DNA of 14,291 bases from DASUFH01 sp036274645 (GCA_036274645.1 DASUFH010000070.1:1-14291); one strand, 5' to 3'. Counted from the stretch's first letter, positions 6,400 through 13,799 are shown. Notes: a model not told the origin generated them from the sequence alone. Made by a program: numbers and translations.

Positions 6400-6441
6400 T
6401 GCCTCAATCCACTGAGGCATCTGTGACCGCCCACAATGTTC
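6400..6441. repeat. Perfect hairpin and REP half-unit (copy D) upstream of rnhA
   Basis: TGCCTCA (6400-6406), a 6-base loop and TGAGGCA (6413-6419) form a perfect 7-bp stem without a T-tract. It is followed by tgaccgcccacaatgttc (6424-6441), which matches the right half of the REP-like unit near 13933-13949 (tgaccgcccacaatcgttc) but lacks the left arm. It looks like a decayed copy. The rest of the 6319-6546 spacer shows no gene. TAAAAT at 6498-6503 could be a -10 box for rnhA but has no good -35. Confidence 0.45.
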
Positions 6442-6546
6442 AGTTCCCCCTTCGCAGGCAGAGAATTTGTCCCCCTGCGTCGCCCAACCAATCGGTTTAA
6501 AATCCCAGCGCGCCGGCCTCGAGCGCGGCGGTGTGAAGGGAACACA

Positions 6547-7248
6547 GTGGCTTCTACAAAGTTCTATGCGGTTCGTAAGGGCTATCAGACCGGCATCTTC
6601 AGGACCTGGGACGACTGCCGCCGCCAGGTTGAGGGCTTTGCCGGCGCCCAGTTCAAAAGTTTTCCAACGGAGCGCGAGGCCCTGGAGTACCTGGCCGGCA
6701 AGGATCCGAGACCGCCCGTCCAGGCGCCGCGCAGCCCGGTTGCTGCGGCGACGCAGGAGCAGGATTCCGCGTCAGTCGTCGTTTTTTCCGATGGCGCCGC
6801 CAGCCCCAACCCCGGCCCGGGCGGCTACGGAGTCGTGATTGTGGAAGGCGACCGCCGCCGGGAGTTGTCGGGAGGTTTCCGCCTGACCACGAACAACCGG
6901 ATGGAAATTCTGGGATGCATTGTCGGCTTGAGCCAGATCGAGGCGCCTTCCGATGTGGCCGTTTATTCCGATTCGCGGTACGTCGTTAACACGATGGACC
7001 AGTCCTGGGCGATCCGCTGGCGGAAAAACGGCTGGCGGCGCAAAGACGCCTCCGGCAACTGGCAGCCGGCGCTCAACAGTGATCTCTGGCTCCGCATGCT
7101 CGAACTCTGCGACAAGCATCAGGTGCGATTCCACTGGGTGCGCGGTCACGCCGGACATCCGGAAAACGAACGTTGCGACGAACTTGCCCGAACGGCGGCG
7201 AGGTCCGGAAAACTGGCCGTCGATGAGGAGTACGAGCGGAGCCAGTAG
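6547..7248 (+). CDS. rnhA: Ribonuclease HI with N-terminal RNA/DNA-hybrid-binding domain
   Basis: RNase HI cuts the RNA strand of RNA/DNA hybrids. The 233-residue protein has an N-terminal caulimovirus-viroplasmin/RNase H1 hybrid-binding domain (about residues 3-50: KFYAVRKGYQTGIFRTWDDC, FKSFPTEREALEYL). A proline/alanine-rich linker (51-75) leads to the catalytic domain. The four metal-binding acids are present: D82 (VFSDGAASPNPGPGGYG), E120 (TTNNRMEILG), D142 (VYSDSRYVVN) and D211 (NERCDELA). The mobile histidine is H201 (VRGHAGHPEN). GTG at 6547 is chosen because the hybrid-binding domain begins four residues later and GAAGGGA lies five bases upstream. The in-frame ATG at 6436 would add unrelated residues. 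The domain order is that of eukaryotic RNase H1 and some bacterial RNases HI, longer than E. coli RnhA. It is divergent from hisF. Confidence 0.93.
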   Translation: MASTKFYAVRKGYQTGIFRTWDDCRRQVEGFAGAQFKSFPTEREALEYLAGKDPRPPVQAPRSPVAAATQEQDSASVVVFSDGAASPNPGPGGYGVVIVEGDRRRELSGGFRLTTNNRMEILGCIVGLSQIEAPSDVAVYSDSRYVVNTMDQSWAIRWRKNGWRRKDASGNWQPALNSDLWLRMLELCDKHQVRFHWVRGHAGHPENERCDELARTAARSGKLAVDEEYERSQ

Positions 7249-7585
7249 CGCCCTTGTGAAGTACAAAGGTAGGTAACCATCACCGGAACACTTGGCTGGG
7301 GCATGGACAACCTTGTGGTTCGCGATGTTCCAGAGGCGTCCAGCCTTCTTCTTCTCGCCGCAGGGCTGGCTGGATTCCCACTGGTTCGAAGAAACTTCCG
7401 TAGAAGGCGGGCGCGCCACCGTCAGACCCGCTGATGGAGATCGAAGCATTGCAGACGCAGATCCACGCCTCTGATATCGGAGTTTATTGCTATAAGTAAT
7501 TGATTGTGTTGGTTTTTTGCGTTGCGTCTGCCATGCTCCGGAGTCGAGGTTCCGGTGGTTGCAGACTCCGCGTATACTTTGCACT
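7249..7585. other. 337-base spacer without a supported gene
   Basis: Reading frames here are short, lack good starts and resemble no family I recognise. The GC-rich part (7249-7470) may be decayed sequence. From about 7480 the composition turns AT-rich (ttgctataagtaattgattg). Two 9-base arms, gcagacgca (7451-7459) and tgcgtctgc (7523-7531), form an inverted repeat around that AT-rich stretch. A TTTTTT run (7513-7518) is not preceded by a strong stem. No rnhA terminator can be named with confidence. Confidence 0.5.
7573..7578 (+). promoter_or_regulatory. Candidate -10 box (TATACT) for folC, possibly leaderless
   Basis: TATACT ends 7 bases before the chosen GTG start at 7586 and no Shine-Dalgarno sequence is seen, so the mRNA may start at or next to the start codon. 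The -35 position (ttccgg, 17-base spacer) is poor. Confidence 0.3.
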
Positions 7586-8800
7586 GTGGATCTGGCCCAC
7601 CTGTATTCTCTGACCAACGAGTATCGTTCGATCAAATACGATCTGGGTAACATGCGCGCGCTCCTGCGGGCGCTTGGCAATCCCGAAAGTTCCTTCGGTT
7701 CCGTCCTGATTGCCGGAACGAACGGCAAGGGATCGGTTGCCGCATTCCTTTCCGCGATGATGCCGGATGCAGGGCTGTACACGTCGCCCCATCTGATCCG
7801 GCTGAACGAACGCATTCGTATCGGCGAGAACGAGATTTCCGACTCGGACCTGGAGCAGGTCTATGACGAAGTGCAGGCGGCCATCGCGGCCGCTCCCAAT
7901 CTGCTCTATCCACCGACGTATTTTGAAATCGTGACGGCGATGGCCTTTGCGTACTTTCGCAAGCGGGTCAAGTTTGCCGTCATCGAAGTCGGCCTGGGCG
8001 GTCGCCTGGACGCCACGAATGCCGTGCGCCAGGAGGTATCGGTTATCACGAGCGTCGGCATGGACCACGAACAATTCCTGGGCTCGACGCTCCAGGCGAT
8101 TGCGGCTGAAAAAGCGGGAATCATCAAGGGGAACGAGCCGGTGATCATCGGCCCGGACGCCGAATTCGAAGCCATCCGGTTGCGCGCCGCCGAGCGATTG
8201 TTCACAACCAAGAGTGTGGCGCGCGAAGTGCGGCCGCTGGGCGGCGGCTATTTCGAAGTGGACGTGCGCACGCCGATCCGCCAGTACCGCAATCTGCGGC
8301 CGCGCCTGGCGGGGCGCCATCAGATTGACAACATGATTGCCGCCATCCGCGCGGCCGAATGTCTGAAGCTGTCCCGGGAGGCCATCGAAACGGGAGTCGC
8401 GCGGGCGTACTGGCCCGGGCGGCTCGAGCGTGTCGATGGATCGCCGTCGTTTTTGCTCGATGGCGCCCACAACCCGCATGCGGCCCGCGCTCTGGCAGGA
8501 TTTCTGGAAGAGTATTACGCGTCCGGCGTGACGATGATCTTCGGCACGATGTCCGATAAACGTCATGAGGAAATGCTCGCGCTGCTTGCGCCGCGCGCCC
8601 GCCGGATGATTTTCACGAAGGCGCAGACGGGCCGGGCCCGCGATCCGATGGCTCTCCAGTCGCTGATCCCGGGCTCGCTGGCCTTTCCATCGCTCGATGG
8701 CGCCGTTGCCGCCGGGCGCGACAACGCGCCTGCCGGCAGCCCCATCGTGATTTGCGGCTCGCTGTACCTGATAGGAGAGGCGCGCGCCATGCTACAGTAG
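7586..8800 (+). CDS. folC: Folylpolyglutamate synthase / dihydrofolate synthase family protein
   Basis: FolC adds glutamate to dihydropteroate and/or to folates in an ATP-dependent Mur-ligase-type reaction. The protein is 404 residues from GTG 7586. Family motifs in order are the P-loop IAGTNGKGSVAAFLS, YTSPHLIRLNERIRI, PTYFEIVTAMAFAYF, EVGLGGRLDATNAV, VITSVGMDHEQFLGSTLQAIA, AEKAGIIKG, AGRHQIDNMIAAIRA and WPGRLERV. The C-terminal domain opens with FLLDGAHNPHAARAL, followed by IFGTMSDKRHEEM. An in-frame start at 7517 would add 23 residues unlike the family. GTG 7586 gives the typical N-terminus (LAHLYSLTNEYRSIKYDLGNM). Sequence alone does not tell whether it has both activities. plsC follows after 9 bases, so the two are probably co-transcribed. 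Confidence 0.93.
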   Translation: MDLAHLYSLTNEYRSIKYDLGNMRALLRALGNPESSFGSVLIAGTNGKGSVAAFLSAMMPDAGLYTSPHLIRLNERIRIGENEISDSDLEQVYDEVQAAIAAAPNLLYPPTYFEIVTAMAFAYFRKRVKFAVIEVGLGGRLDATNAVRQEVSVITSVGMDHEQFLGSTLQAIAAEKAGIIKGNEPVIIGPDAEFEAIRLRAAERLFTTKSVAREVRPLGGGYFEVDVRTPIRQYRNLRPRLAGRHQIDNMIAAIRAAECLKLSREAIETGVARAYWPGRLERVDGSPSFLLDGAHNPHAARALAGFLEEYYASGVTMIFGTMSDKRHEEMLALLAPRARRMIFTKAQTGRARDPMALQSLIPGSLAFPSLDGAVAAGRDNAPAGSPIVICGSLYLIGEARAMLQ

Positions 8801-8809
8801 CGGAGCTTC

Positions 8810-9529
8810 ATGGGCGGTTTCCTCGACAGGTTCAGCTATGTCCGTTCGGTCGTCATCACGGCGCCGCTGATCTTTCTATATACCGGCGTGATGGGATCGC
8901 TTTCCCTGCTCAGCTCCTTCATCGACTCCAACGGAAAACTTCAGCACGGATGTTCCCGCGTCTGGTCGCGGCTGATTCTGGCCACCTCACGTGTTCGGGT
9001 GACGGTCCATGGGCTGGAAAATCTGCAACCCGGAGCGTCCTACGTGCTGTGCGCGAATCATCAGAGCCACATGGACATTCCGATTCTGCTCGTCGCGATG
9101 CCGGTTCCATTCCGGTTTGCCGCGAAAAAAGAACTGTTCCGCATCCCGTTTCTCGGATGGCACCTGCAGCGCTCCGGTCATATCCCCATCGATCGCGAAA
9201 ACCCCCGCGCGGCCATCAAGTCGATGCGGGAGGCGGCCGAGAAGATCCGGCATGGCGCGCCGTTGATGATTTTTCCCGAAGGCGGCACCAGCGTGGACGG
9301 AGAAATCCACTCGTTCAAGGGCGGGGGATTCATGCTGGCCGCGCGATTGGGCGCGCCGATTGTTCCAGTGGCCATTCGCGGGTCGCGCCGCATTCTGCCG
9401 CCGAATACCTACCACGTGCGCGGCGGCGCGGTGGAGGTGTCGATCGGAACCCCGATTTCACCGGACGGCATGACAACCAAAGACCTGGCTGAACGGACCC
9501 GGGGGGAAATCCTGGCTCGTCTGCTGTAG
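8810..9529 (+). CDS. plsC: 1-acyl-sn-glycerol-3-phosphate acyltransferase
   Basis: PlsC-type enzymes acylate lysophosphatidic acid to phosphatidic acid at the inner membrane. The 239-residue protein has a hydrophobic N-terminal segment (about 13-35, VVITAPLIFLYTGVMGSLSLLS), likely membrane-anchoring. It has the acyltransferase catalytic motif HX4D in CANHQSHMDIP, then AAKKELFRIPFLGWHL (motif II), IFPEGGTSVDG (motif III) and APIVPVAIRGS (motif IV). The start ATG at 8810 has GGAG a few bases upstream and follows folC by 9 bases. Other acyltransferases of this superfamily share the motifs, so the exact acceptor is inferred from family resemblance. The stop codon lies inside a REP-like half-unit (TGTAGGGG...), as with the methyltransferase at the other end of the window. 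Confidence 0.88.
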   Translation: MGGFLDRFSYVRSVVITAPLIFLYTGVMGSLSLLSSFIDSNGKLQHGCSRVWSRLILATSRVRVTVHGLENLQPGASYVLCANHQSHMDIPILLVAMPVPFRFAAKKELFRIPFLGWHLQRSGHIPIDRENPRAAIKSMREAAEKIRHGAPLMIFPEGGTSVDGEIHSFKGGGFMLAARLGAPIVPVAIRGSRRILPPNTYHVRGGAVEVSIGTPISPDGMTTKDLAERTRGEILARLL

Positions 9530-9551
9530 GGGGGCGGTCTTGAGTCAAGAC
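9525..9551. repeat. REP half-unit (copy F) at the plsC stop, followed by a 15-base palindrome
   Basis: tgtaggggggcggtct (9525-9540) matches the left half of the REP-like units at 6215-6227 and 13908-13922. It overlaps the plsC stop (9527-9529). The expected right arm is replaced by GTCTTGA-G-TCAAGAC (9537-9551), a perfect 7-bp palindrome. It may be a rearranged REP unit and could act as an mRNA 3'-end hairpin. Confidence 0.45.
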
Positions 9552-9756
9552 AAGGCCCCCCCCCTTCCCCCACTTATTCATTAATTGTTGGCTGTTCACC
9601 ATTAACTGCTTCACTTAGATATTTGTCATTCCGTATCCGGCCGACAAATCGGCCAACGAACCGTCAGCCGACAAACCGACTAATGAACAAATGGTTAAGT
9701 GAAGCAGTTAATAGTGAACAGCCAACAATTAATGAATAAGTGGGGGAAGGGGCCTT
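9552..9756. repeat. Long inverted-repeat element of about 205 bp (MITE-like)
   Basis: The left arm (9552-9617) reads aaggcccc, a C-run, ttcccccacttattcatt, then on to gcttcactta. The right arm (9695-9756) is its near-perfect reverse complement. The visible differences are a longer C-run on the left (9 versus 4) and one C/T change (9600). Weaker similarity continues inward (atttgtcatt against atttgttcatt). The centre holds GGCCGA-CAAA-TCGGCC (9639-9654), a perfect 6-bp hairpin, and a related gccgacaaaccg (9667-9678). No coding frame exists inside. Its GC is visibly lower than its surroundings. It could be a non-autonomous transposon or a strong bidirectional hairpin between plsC and the next gene. 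No clear target-site duplication was found. Confidence 0.75.
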
Positions 9757-9778
9757 ACTCTGATCAAATGGAGGCTCC

Positions 9779-10546
9779 ATGAAGCGTTCACCGTCCCGGC
9801 TGAAGCCCGTGATTGGAGTGGTCGGCAAGCACGATGAGAAGCGGGAGTACATCAATCAGGGCCAGAAGTATCTCAACGCGGTGACTGCGGCCGGCGGCTT
9901 GCCGGTGATCATCCCGCCGGTGACCGATCGGCGCCTGATCCTCGAATATGCGGAACAGCTCGATGGGGTCCTGCTGCCGGGCAGTTCCACCGATGTCGAT
10001 CCGGCGATTTTTGGATCGGCGCCGCATCCGAAACTCGGACGGATCTATCCGGAGCGGGACACGACCGACCTGGAGTTGTTCCGCTATTCCGACCAGCACG
10101 ATCTGCCGGCGCTCGGCGTTTGCTTCGGTATTCAAAGCCTGAATGTGAGCCGCGGCGGTTCTCTGGTGCAGGATATTCCCGCCGTTGTTCCATCGCCTCT
10201 CGTTCACAGCCTGAAGACCAGCGAAGGGGGGCCGGCGCGCCATCCGATTCGCATCGAGCCGGGGAGCCTGCTGGCCGGCCTGGCCGGGGGCGACGCGGCC
10301 GATGTGAACAGTTACCATCACCAGTCCGTTGATCGTCTGGGCGCGCGTCTGAAGGTCACGGCGGTCTCGCCGGACGGCGTGATTGAGGCGGTGGAAGATA
10401 CGGGCGGGCGCTTCATCGTGGGCGTGCAGTGGCATCCCGAAGAGGACTGGGAGCAGAACCCGCTGTCGCGAGCCCTCTTTGCCGCGTTTGTCGAGCGAGC
10501 CCGGGATTTCCGAAAATCTCGGGAAAAAGCGGGCAAGCAGAGTTAA
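9779..10546 (+). CDS. Class-I glutamine-amidotransferase-like peptidase C26 family protein (PuuD-like)
   Basis: This 255-residue protein belongs to the gamma-glutamyl hydrolase-like group that includes PuuD, which cleaves gamma-glutamyl-GABA. Visible features are GVLLPGSSTDVDPAIFG (oxyanion region, 63-79), the GRIYPERDTTDLELF segment typical of the family, and the nucleophile C115 in LGVCFGIQSLNVSRGGSLVQD. SYHHQSVDRLG (178-188) follows, then H219 and E221 in GVQWHPEED, completing a Cys-His-Glu triad. GGAGG lies four bases before the ATG. There is no biosynthetic partner domain, so it is a free-standing hydrolase. The natural substrate cannot be told from sequence, and no polyamine genes are nearby. 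It is separated from the next gene by 58 bases. Confidence 0.85.
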   Translation: MKRSPSRLKPVIGVVGKHDEKREYINQGQKYLNAVTAAGGLPVIIPPVTDRRLILEYAEQLDGVLLPGSSTDVDPAIFGSAPHPKLGRIYPERDTTDLELFRYSDQHDLPALGVCFGIQSLNVSRGGSLVQDIPAVVPSPLVHSLKTSEGGPARHPIRIEPGSLLAGLAGGDAADVNSYHHQSVDRLGARLKVTAVSPDGVIEAVEDTGGRFIVGVQWHPEEDWEQNPLSRALFAAFVERARDFRKSREKAGKQS

Positions 10547-10604
10547 AATCGGCCTTCTTTTCAAGCAATCTTTTCAAAGCATTCGGGATCCGGAGGAGGA
10601 GTTT

Positions 10605-11657
10605 ATGAAGAAGCTTGGTCTTGTTGCGGCTCTGGCCGCGATGACGTTTTTTGCCGCCCTGACGGTTCAGGCCCAGGGACCGGGTGGCGGCGGGCAACGC
10701 GGGCCGGGTGGACCCGGTGGCGCGGGACGTGGCGGCGGCGCGCCCGGCGGCTTTGGCGGCGGTGGGCAGCGTGGTCCCGGTGGACCCGGCGGCGCCGGTC
10801 CGGGTGGTGGTCCGGCCGGCGGCGCTCGTGGCGGCCCGGGCGGTCGGGGCGGCGGTGGCGCGGCGCAGGCGATCAAAGAAGTCAAACCCGGTCTCTACAT
10901 GGTGACAGGCGCGGGCGGCAACTCCACGGTTCGCGTGACTAACGACGGTATCGTCGTTGTGGATACCAAGAACATGGGCGAGGCCAATTACACCGCGCTG
11001 CTGGCCCAGATCAAAACCGTCTCCGACAAACCGGTGCAGTACGCCGTCGTCACCCATGTCCACGCCGATCATAGCGGCAATATTGCGTCGTTTGTCACGG
11101 CGGGCGTGAAGGTCGTCACCCACGAGAATCTGCTCAAGAACCTGGAGACGTATACCTCAGGCGGCAACAAGCCGGGCACACCCAACGTCACGTACGCAAA
11201 AGACTACTCGATCAAACTCGGCAGCGCCGAAGTCGCTCACGTTTATCACTGGGCGGCGGGCCACACGAGCGCGGATTCCGTCGTCTACTTTCCCGGCGTC
11301 AAGGTCATCTCGTTTGGAGACGAACTCAGCACCAATCTCAACTGCGACTACATCCAGGGCGGCAGCATTCTGGGTTGGGCGCAGTCTCTGGAAGCGGCGC
11401 TCAAGCTGGATTGGGATACGGCGATCGCCGGTCATGGAGATAACCCAATGACTCGCGCCGACGTTGAAACCGTGCAGAAGAGAATGGCGGGAATTTCGAA
11501 GACTGCGATCGATCTCGTGAAAAAGGGAACAGCGAAGGATCAGCTGGTGGCGCAGATTTCGGCGGCCGATCCCTCGTACAACGTTGGACAGCTGTTACAG
11601 AACAACCAGGCCCGCATCGACGCGTTCTACGAGGACGTGACGAAAGCCGCGAAGTAA
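10605..11657 (+). CDS. Exported metallo-beta-lactamase-fold hydrolase with glycine-rich linker (MBL-1)
   Basis: This 350-residue protein starts at the ATG after a very strong GGAGGAGGA site (10592-10600). Residues 1-23 form a signal peptide (MKKLGLVAAL..., cleavage likely after VQA). Residues 24-86 are Gly/Pro/Arg-rich and contain a duplicated block, QRGPGGPGGAG, at 31-41 and 55-65. The MBL domain (about 88-345) keeps the metal ligands H151, H153, D155 and H156 (THVHADHSGN), H220 (AAGHTSAD), D239 (SFGDEL) and H277 (AGHGDN), so it should bind two metals. It probably acts in the periplasm or outside the cell. Substrate is unknown, and beta-lactam hydrolysis should not be assumed from the fold. 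It is paralogous to the next gene, 44 bases downstream, and probably co-transcribed with it. Confidence 0.85.
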   Translation: MKKLGLVAALAAMTFFAALTVQAQGPGGGGQRGPGGPGGAGRGGGAPGGFGGGGQRGPGGPGGAGPGGGPAGGARGGPGGRGGGGAAQAIKEVKPGLYMVTGAGGNSTVRVTNDGIVVVDTKNMGEANYTALLAQIKTVSDKPVQYAVVTHVHADHSGNIASFVTAGVKVVTHENLLKNLETYTSGGNKPGTPNVTYAKDYSIKLGSAEVAHVYHWAAGHTSADSVVYFPGVKVISFGDELSTNLNCDYIQGGSILGWAQSLEAALKLDWDTAIAGHGDNPMTRADVETVQKRMAGISKTAIDLVKKGTAKDQLVAQISAADPSYNVGQLLQNNQARIDAFYEDVTKAAK

Positions 11658-11662
11658 GAGGG

Positions 11663-11677
11663 GCCCCGATTTGGGGC
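11663..11677. other. Small hairpin between the two MBL genes
   Basis: GCCCC-gattt-GGGGC (11663-11677) forms a 5-bp GC stem just after the MBL-1 stop. There is no T-tract, so it is unlikely to terminate transcription. It could stabilise or partly attenuate the bicistronic mRNA, which is an inference. Confidence 0.3.
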
Positions 11678-11701
11678 GCCATGACCCAGAGGAAACATAC
11701 A

Positions 11702-12634
11702 ATGTCCTGGAAAACACGTATCTCAACAATTGTTCTGACCGCGGGCGCTCTGGCGTTGACCTTTCCGGTTCAGGGCGCGCAGCAGGCCGGCGGCCGTGGC
11801 GGTCGTGGCGGAGTTGCCGGCGGCCGTGGCGGGGCGCCGGCCGGCCGCGGCGCCGCGCCGATTGCCAGGCGCGAGATCAAGCCCGGTCTCTTCATGATTA
11901 CGGGCGCCGGCGCCAACACGATGGTCCGGGTCACCCCGGACGGCCTGATTGTCGTCGATACCAAGCTGGATGGTGAAGCCAACTTCAACAGCCTGATGGA
12001 GCAGATCAAATCCATCAGCGACAGGCCGGTGAAGTATGTGCTCAATACCCAGCACCACCCGGATCACACCGGCAACAACCAGCGATTCATCGACGCCGGA
12101 GCGACGGTGATTGCGCTGGAAGCGTTGAAGTCGTTCATGGCGAGCGATCCCCGGACAACGTCCATTCCCGGGCGTCCGCAGCAGACGTTTGCCAAAGACA
12201 ACGTGGTCAAGCTGGGCGGCGTTTCCGTGGAACAGCACTTCTACGGACGTGGGCACACTGGCGACGACACGATGACGTATTTCCCGGATCTGAAGGTCAT
12301 CATGGTCAGCGACGACGTCACAGACCGGAGTCCGGTCATCGACTGGGCCAATGGCGGCAGCTGGGTCGAATGGTCCAAAGCGCTGGAATCCGTCCTGAAG
12401 CTGGATTTCGAGGTCGCGATTCCCGGCGCCGGTGAGCCGCGCGGCAAGGCCGAGATTCAGGCGTTCAAGACCAAAGTCGATACGGTGATCTCGCGTACAA
12501 ACGAGGCCATCAGGAAGGGCGCCACCACCGGGGAACAGCTGGCGATGCAGGTGAAGTCGGACGATCTCGCCCCCTGGAACCTGGACGCGACGTTCTTCAA
12601 TAACCTCTACGGCGAACTGACGAAGGCCAAGTAA
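11702..12634 (+). CDS. Exported metallo-beta-lactamase-fold protein with degenerate metal site (MBL-2)
   Basis: This 310-residue paralogue of the upstream gene has a signal peptide (MSWKTRISTIVLTAGALALT, about residues 1-26) and a short Gly/Arg-rich linker (29-53). The same domain follows, aligning throughout with MBL-1 (KPGLFMITGAGANTMVRV, VVDTK, SDRPVKYVLNT). The first ligand histidine of HxHxDH is replaced by glutamine (Q117 in TQHHPDHTGN). The last one is replaced by alanine (A243 in PGAGEP, against AGHGD in MBL-1). H119, D121, H122, H185 and D204 remain. The start at 11702 is preferred over the in-frame ATG at 11681 because AGAGGAA (11688-11694) is correctly spaced for it and the signal peptide begins there. 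It may bind fewer metals, have another chemistry, or be a non-catalytic partner. Function is unknown. Confidence 0.83.
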   Translation: MSWKTRISTIVLTAGALALTFPVQGAQQAGGRGGRGGVAGGRGGAPAGRGAAPIARREIKPGLFMITGAGANTMVRVTPDGLIVVDTKLDGEANFNSLMEQIKSISDRPVKYVLNTQHHPDHTGNNQRFIDAGATVIALEALKSFMASDPRTTSIPGRPQQTFAKDNVVKLGGVSVEQHFYGRGHTGDDTMTYFPDLKVIMVSDDVTDRSPVIDWANGGSWVEWSKALESVLKLDFEVAIPGAGEPRGKAEIQAFKTKVDTVISRTNEAIRKGATTGEQLAMQVKSDDLAPWNLDATFFNNLYGELTKAK

Positions 12635-12638
12635 TCGC

Positions 12639-13787
12639 GTGCGCTTTTCGTCCCTGGCCCATAGTCTGACGGGGACACAGAACCCGCTCTATGCGCTCCA
12701 CGAACGGATCACCCGCGAGGGCAGGGAAGTGGTCGATCTCGTGCGCGGCAACGTCAACGCGCACGGGATCGTGTTTCCGCCCGATCTCCTGAACGAGATT
12801 CTTGCGCAATCCAACGAATCGGCCCGGGTTTACCGCCCGGATTCCTTTGGCCAGCCGGTGGCGCGGGAAGCCATCGCCGCCTACTACCGCTCGCGCCAGA
12901 TTGTTTCTTCGCAGATTCTCATCACGCCCGGCACAAGCGTTTCCTACTGGTACTGCTTTCAGCTGCTCGCCGAGCGCGGCGACGAGATTCTTGCGCCATG
13001 TCCCTCGTATCCGTTGTTCGACTACATTGCCGAGATGTGCGGCGTCCGGCTTGTCCAATACGATCTCTCCGAGGACGCACGCTGGGCCATTGATTACGAA
13101 AGCCTGGAGGATCGCATCACCCCGCGGACCCGCGCGATTGTTCTGATTTCTCCCCATAATCCGACCGGTATGGTTGCCGATGAGGCCTCGATTCGAAAGC
13201 TGGCCGAGATCGCGGCGCGCCACGATCTCGCGATCATCTCGGATGAGGTGTTCGGCGAATTCCTTTTTGGACTCGACACGTTGCCCCGCCCCGCGTTTTC
13301 GGACGCGCCGCTCGTTTTTACTCTGAATGGCTTTTCAAAGATGTTCGCGCTGCCGGGCATGAAAATCGGCTGGATCGCGGTGACGGGCGCGCAGGACCTG
13401 GTCCATCGGGCGATGGGCGCGCTCGAAATGATTTCCGACACGTTCCTTCCTGTTAATGAAATCGCGCAGTTTGCCGCGCCATCGATCTTCGAACGCGGCG
13501 CGCCGTTTCTCGGGAACTACCGGAACTGGATTGCCTCCTGCCGGTCCGCCGCGCTCGACGGCCTCTCAGGCATGGAATTCGCAGCGCCTGCGGGTGGCTT
13601 CTACGTCACCGTGCCGATCGGGAAGGACGAAGAGGAGGCCGCCCTTTCGCTCCTCGAACATTCGAGCGTGCTGGCGCATCCGGGCCATTTCTACGACATA
13701 CCCGGAAACCACCTGGTCGCAACCTTCATCCACGAGCTGGATCGGCTGCGCACCGCGTTTGCGGCCATCGCCGCGATCAGCCGCTGA
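12639..13787 (+). CDS. PLP-dependent aminotransferase, class I/II fold
   Basis: This 382-residue protein of aminotransferase fold type I carries the cofactor residues in order. N174 is in ISPHNPTGMV, D202 is in IISDEVFGEF, and the Schiff-base lysine K234 is in NGFSKMFALPGMKIGW. TPGTSVSYWYCF (96-107) is the phosphate-binding region. The C-terminus GHFYDIPGNHLVATFI resembles the alanine-type group with GxFYDF-x-LVxS rather than the IRLSF form of aspartate aminotransferases. The usual substrate-carboxylate arginine is therefore not evident. GTG at 12639 is 4 bases after the MBL-2 stop and gives a complete N-terminus, but its ribosome site is weak, so coupling to MBL-2 translation is likely. The amino-acid substrate cannot be assigned. 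Confidence 0.85.
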   Translation: MRFSSLAHSLTGTQNPLYALHERITREGREVVDLVRGNVNAHGIVFPPDLLNEILAQSNESARVYRPDSFGQPVAREAIAAYYRSRQIVSSQILITPGTSVSYWYCFQLLAERGDEILAPCPSYPLFDYIAEMCGVRLVQYDLSEDARWAIDYESLEDRITPRTRAIVLISPHNPTGMVADEASIRKLAEIAARHDLAIISDEVFGEFLFGLDTLPRPAFSDAPLVFTLNGFSKMFALPGMKIGWIAVTGAQDLVHRAMGALEMISDTFLPVNEIAQFAAPSIFERGAPFLGNYRNWIASCRSAALDGLSGMEFAAPAGGFYVTVPIGKDEEEAALSLLEHSSVLAHPGHFYDIPGNHLVATFIHELDRLRTAFAAIAAISR

Positions 13788-13799
13788 TTTTCCCGTACG

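Noticed and set aside
6209..6441. CRISPR-like array in the repeat-bearing spacer
   Set aside because: Repeats are palindromic, inverted relative to each other and irregularly spaced, with no equal-length unique spacers and no cas genes.
7292..7474. A 60-codon frame in the rnhA-folC spacer
   Set aside because: It has no Shine-Dalgarno sequence, no recognisable motif and an unconvincing composition; it is not enough to call a gene.
6772..7815. A 347-codon minus-strand frame over rnhA and the start of folC
   Set aside because: It is antisense to rnhA and folC and crosses a non-coding spacer. There is no recognisable domain.
7490..8566. A 358-codon minus-strand frame inside folC
   Set aside because: It is antisense to folC, which has every family motif in frame; the composition is typical of high-GC shadow frames.
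9552..9756. A complete insertion sequence
   Set aside because: The inverted repeats enclose only about 75 bases with no transposase frame; at most it is a non-autonomous element.
10605..12634. Antibiotic-resistance beta-lactamases
   Set aside because: The MBL fold serves many hydrolases. The genes lack any resistance context and one copy lacks key ligands, so a beta-lactamase call is not supported.
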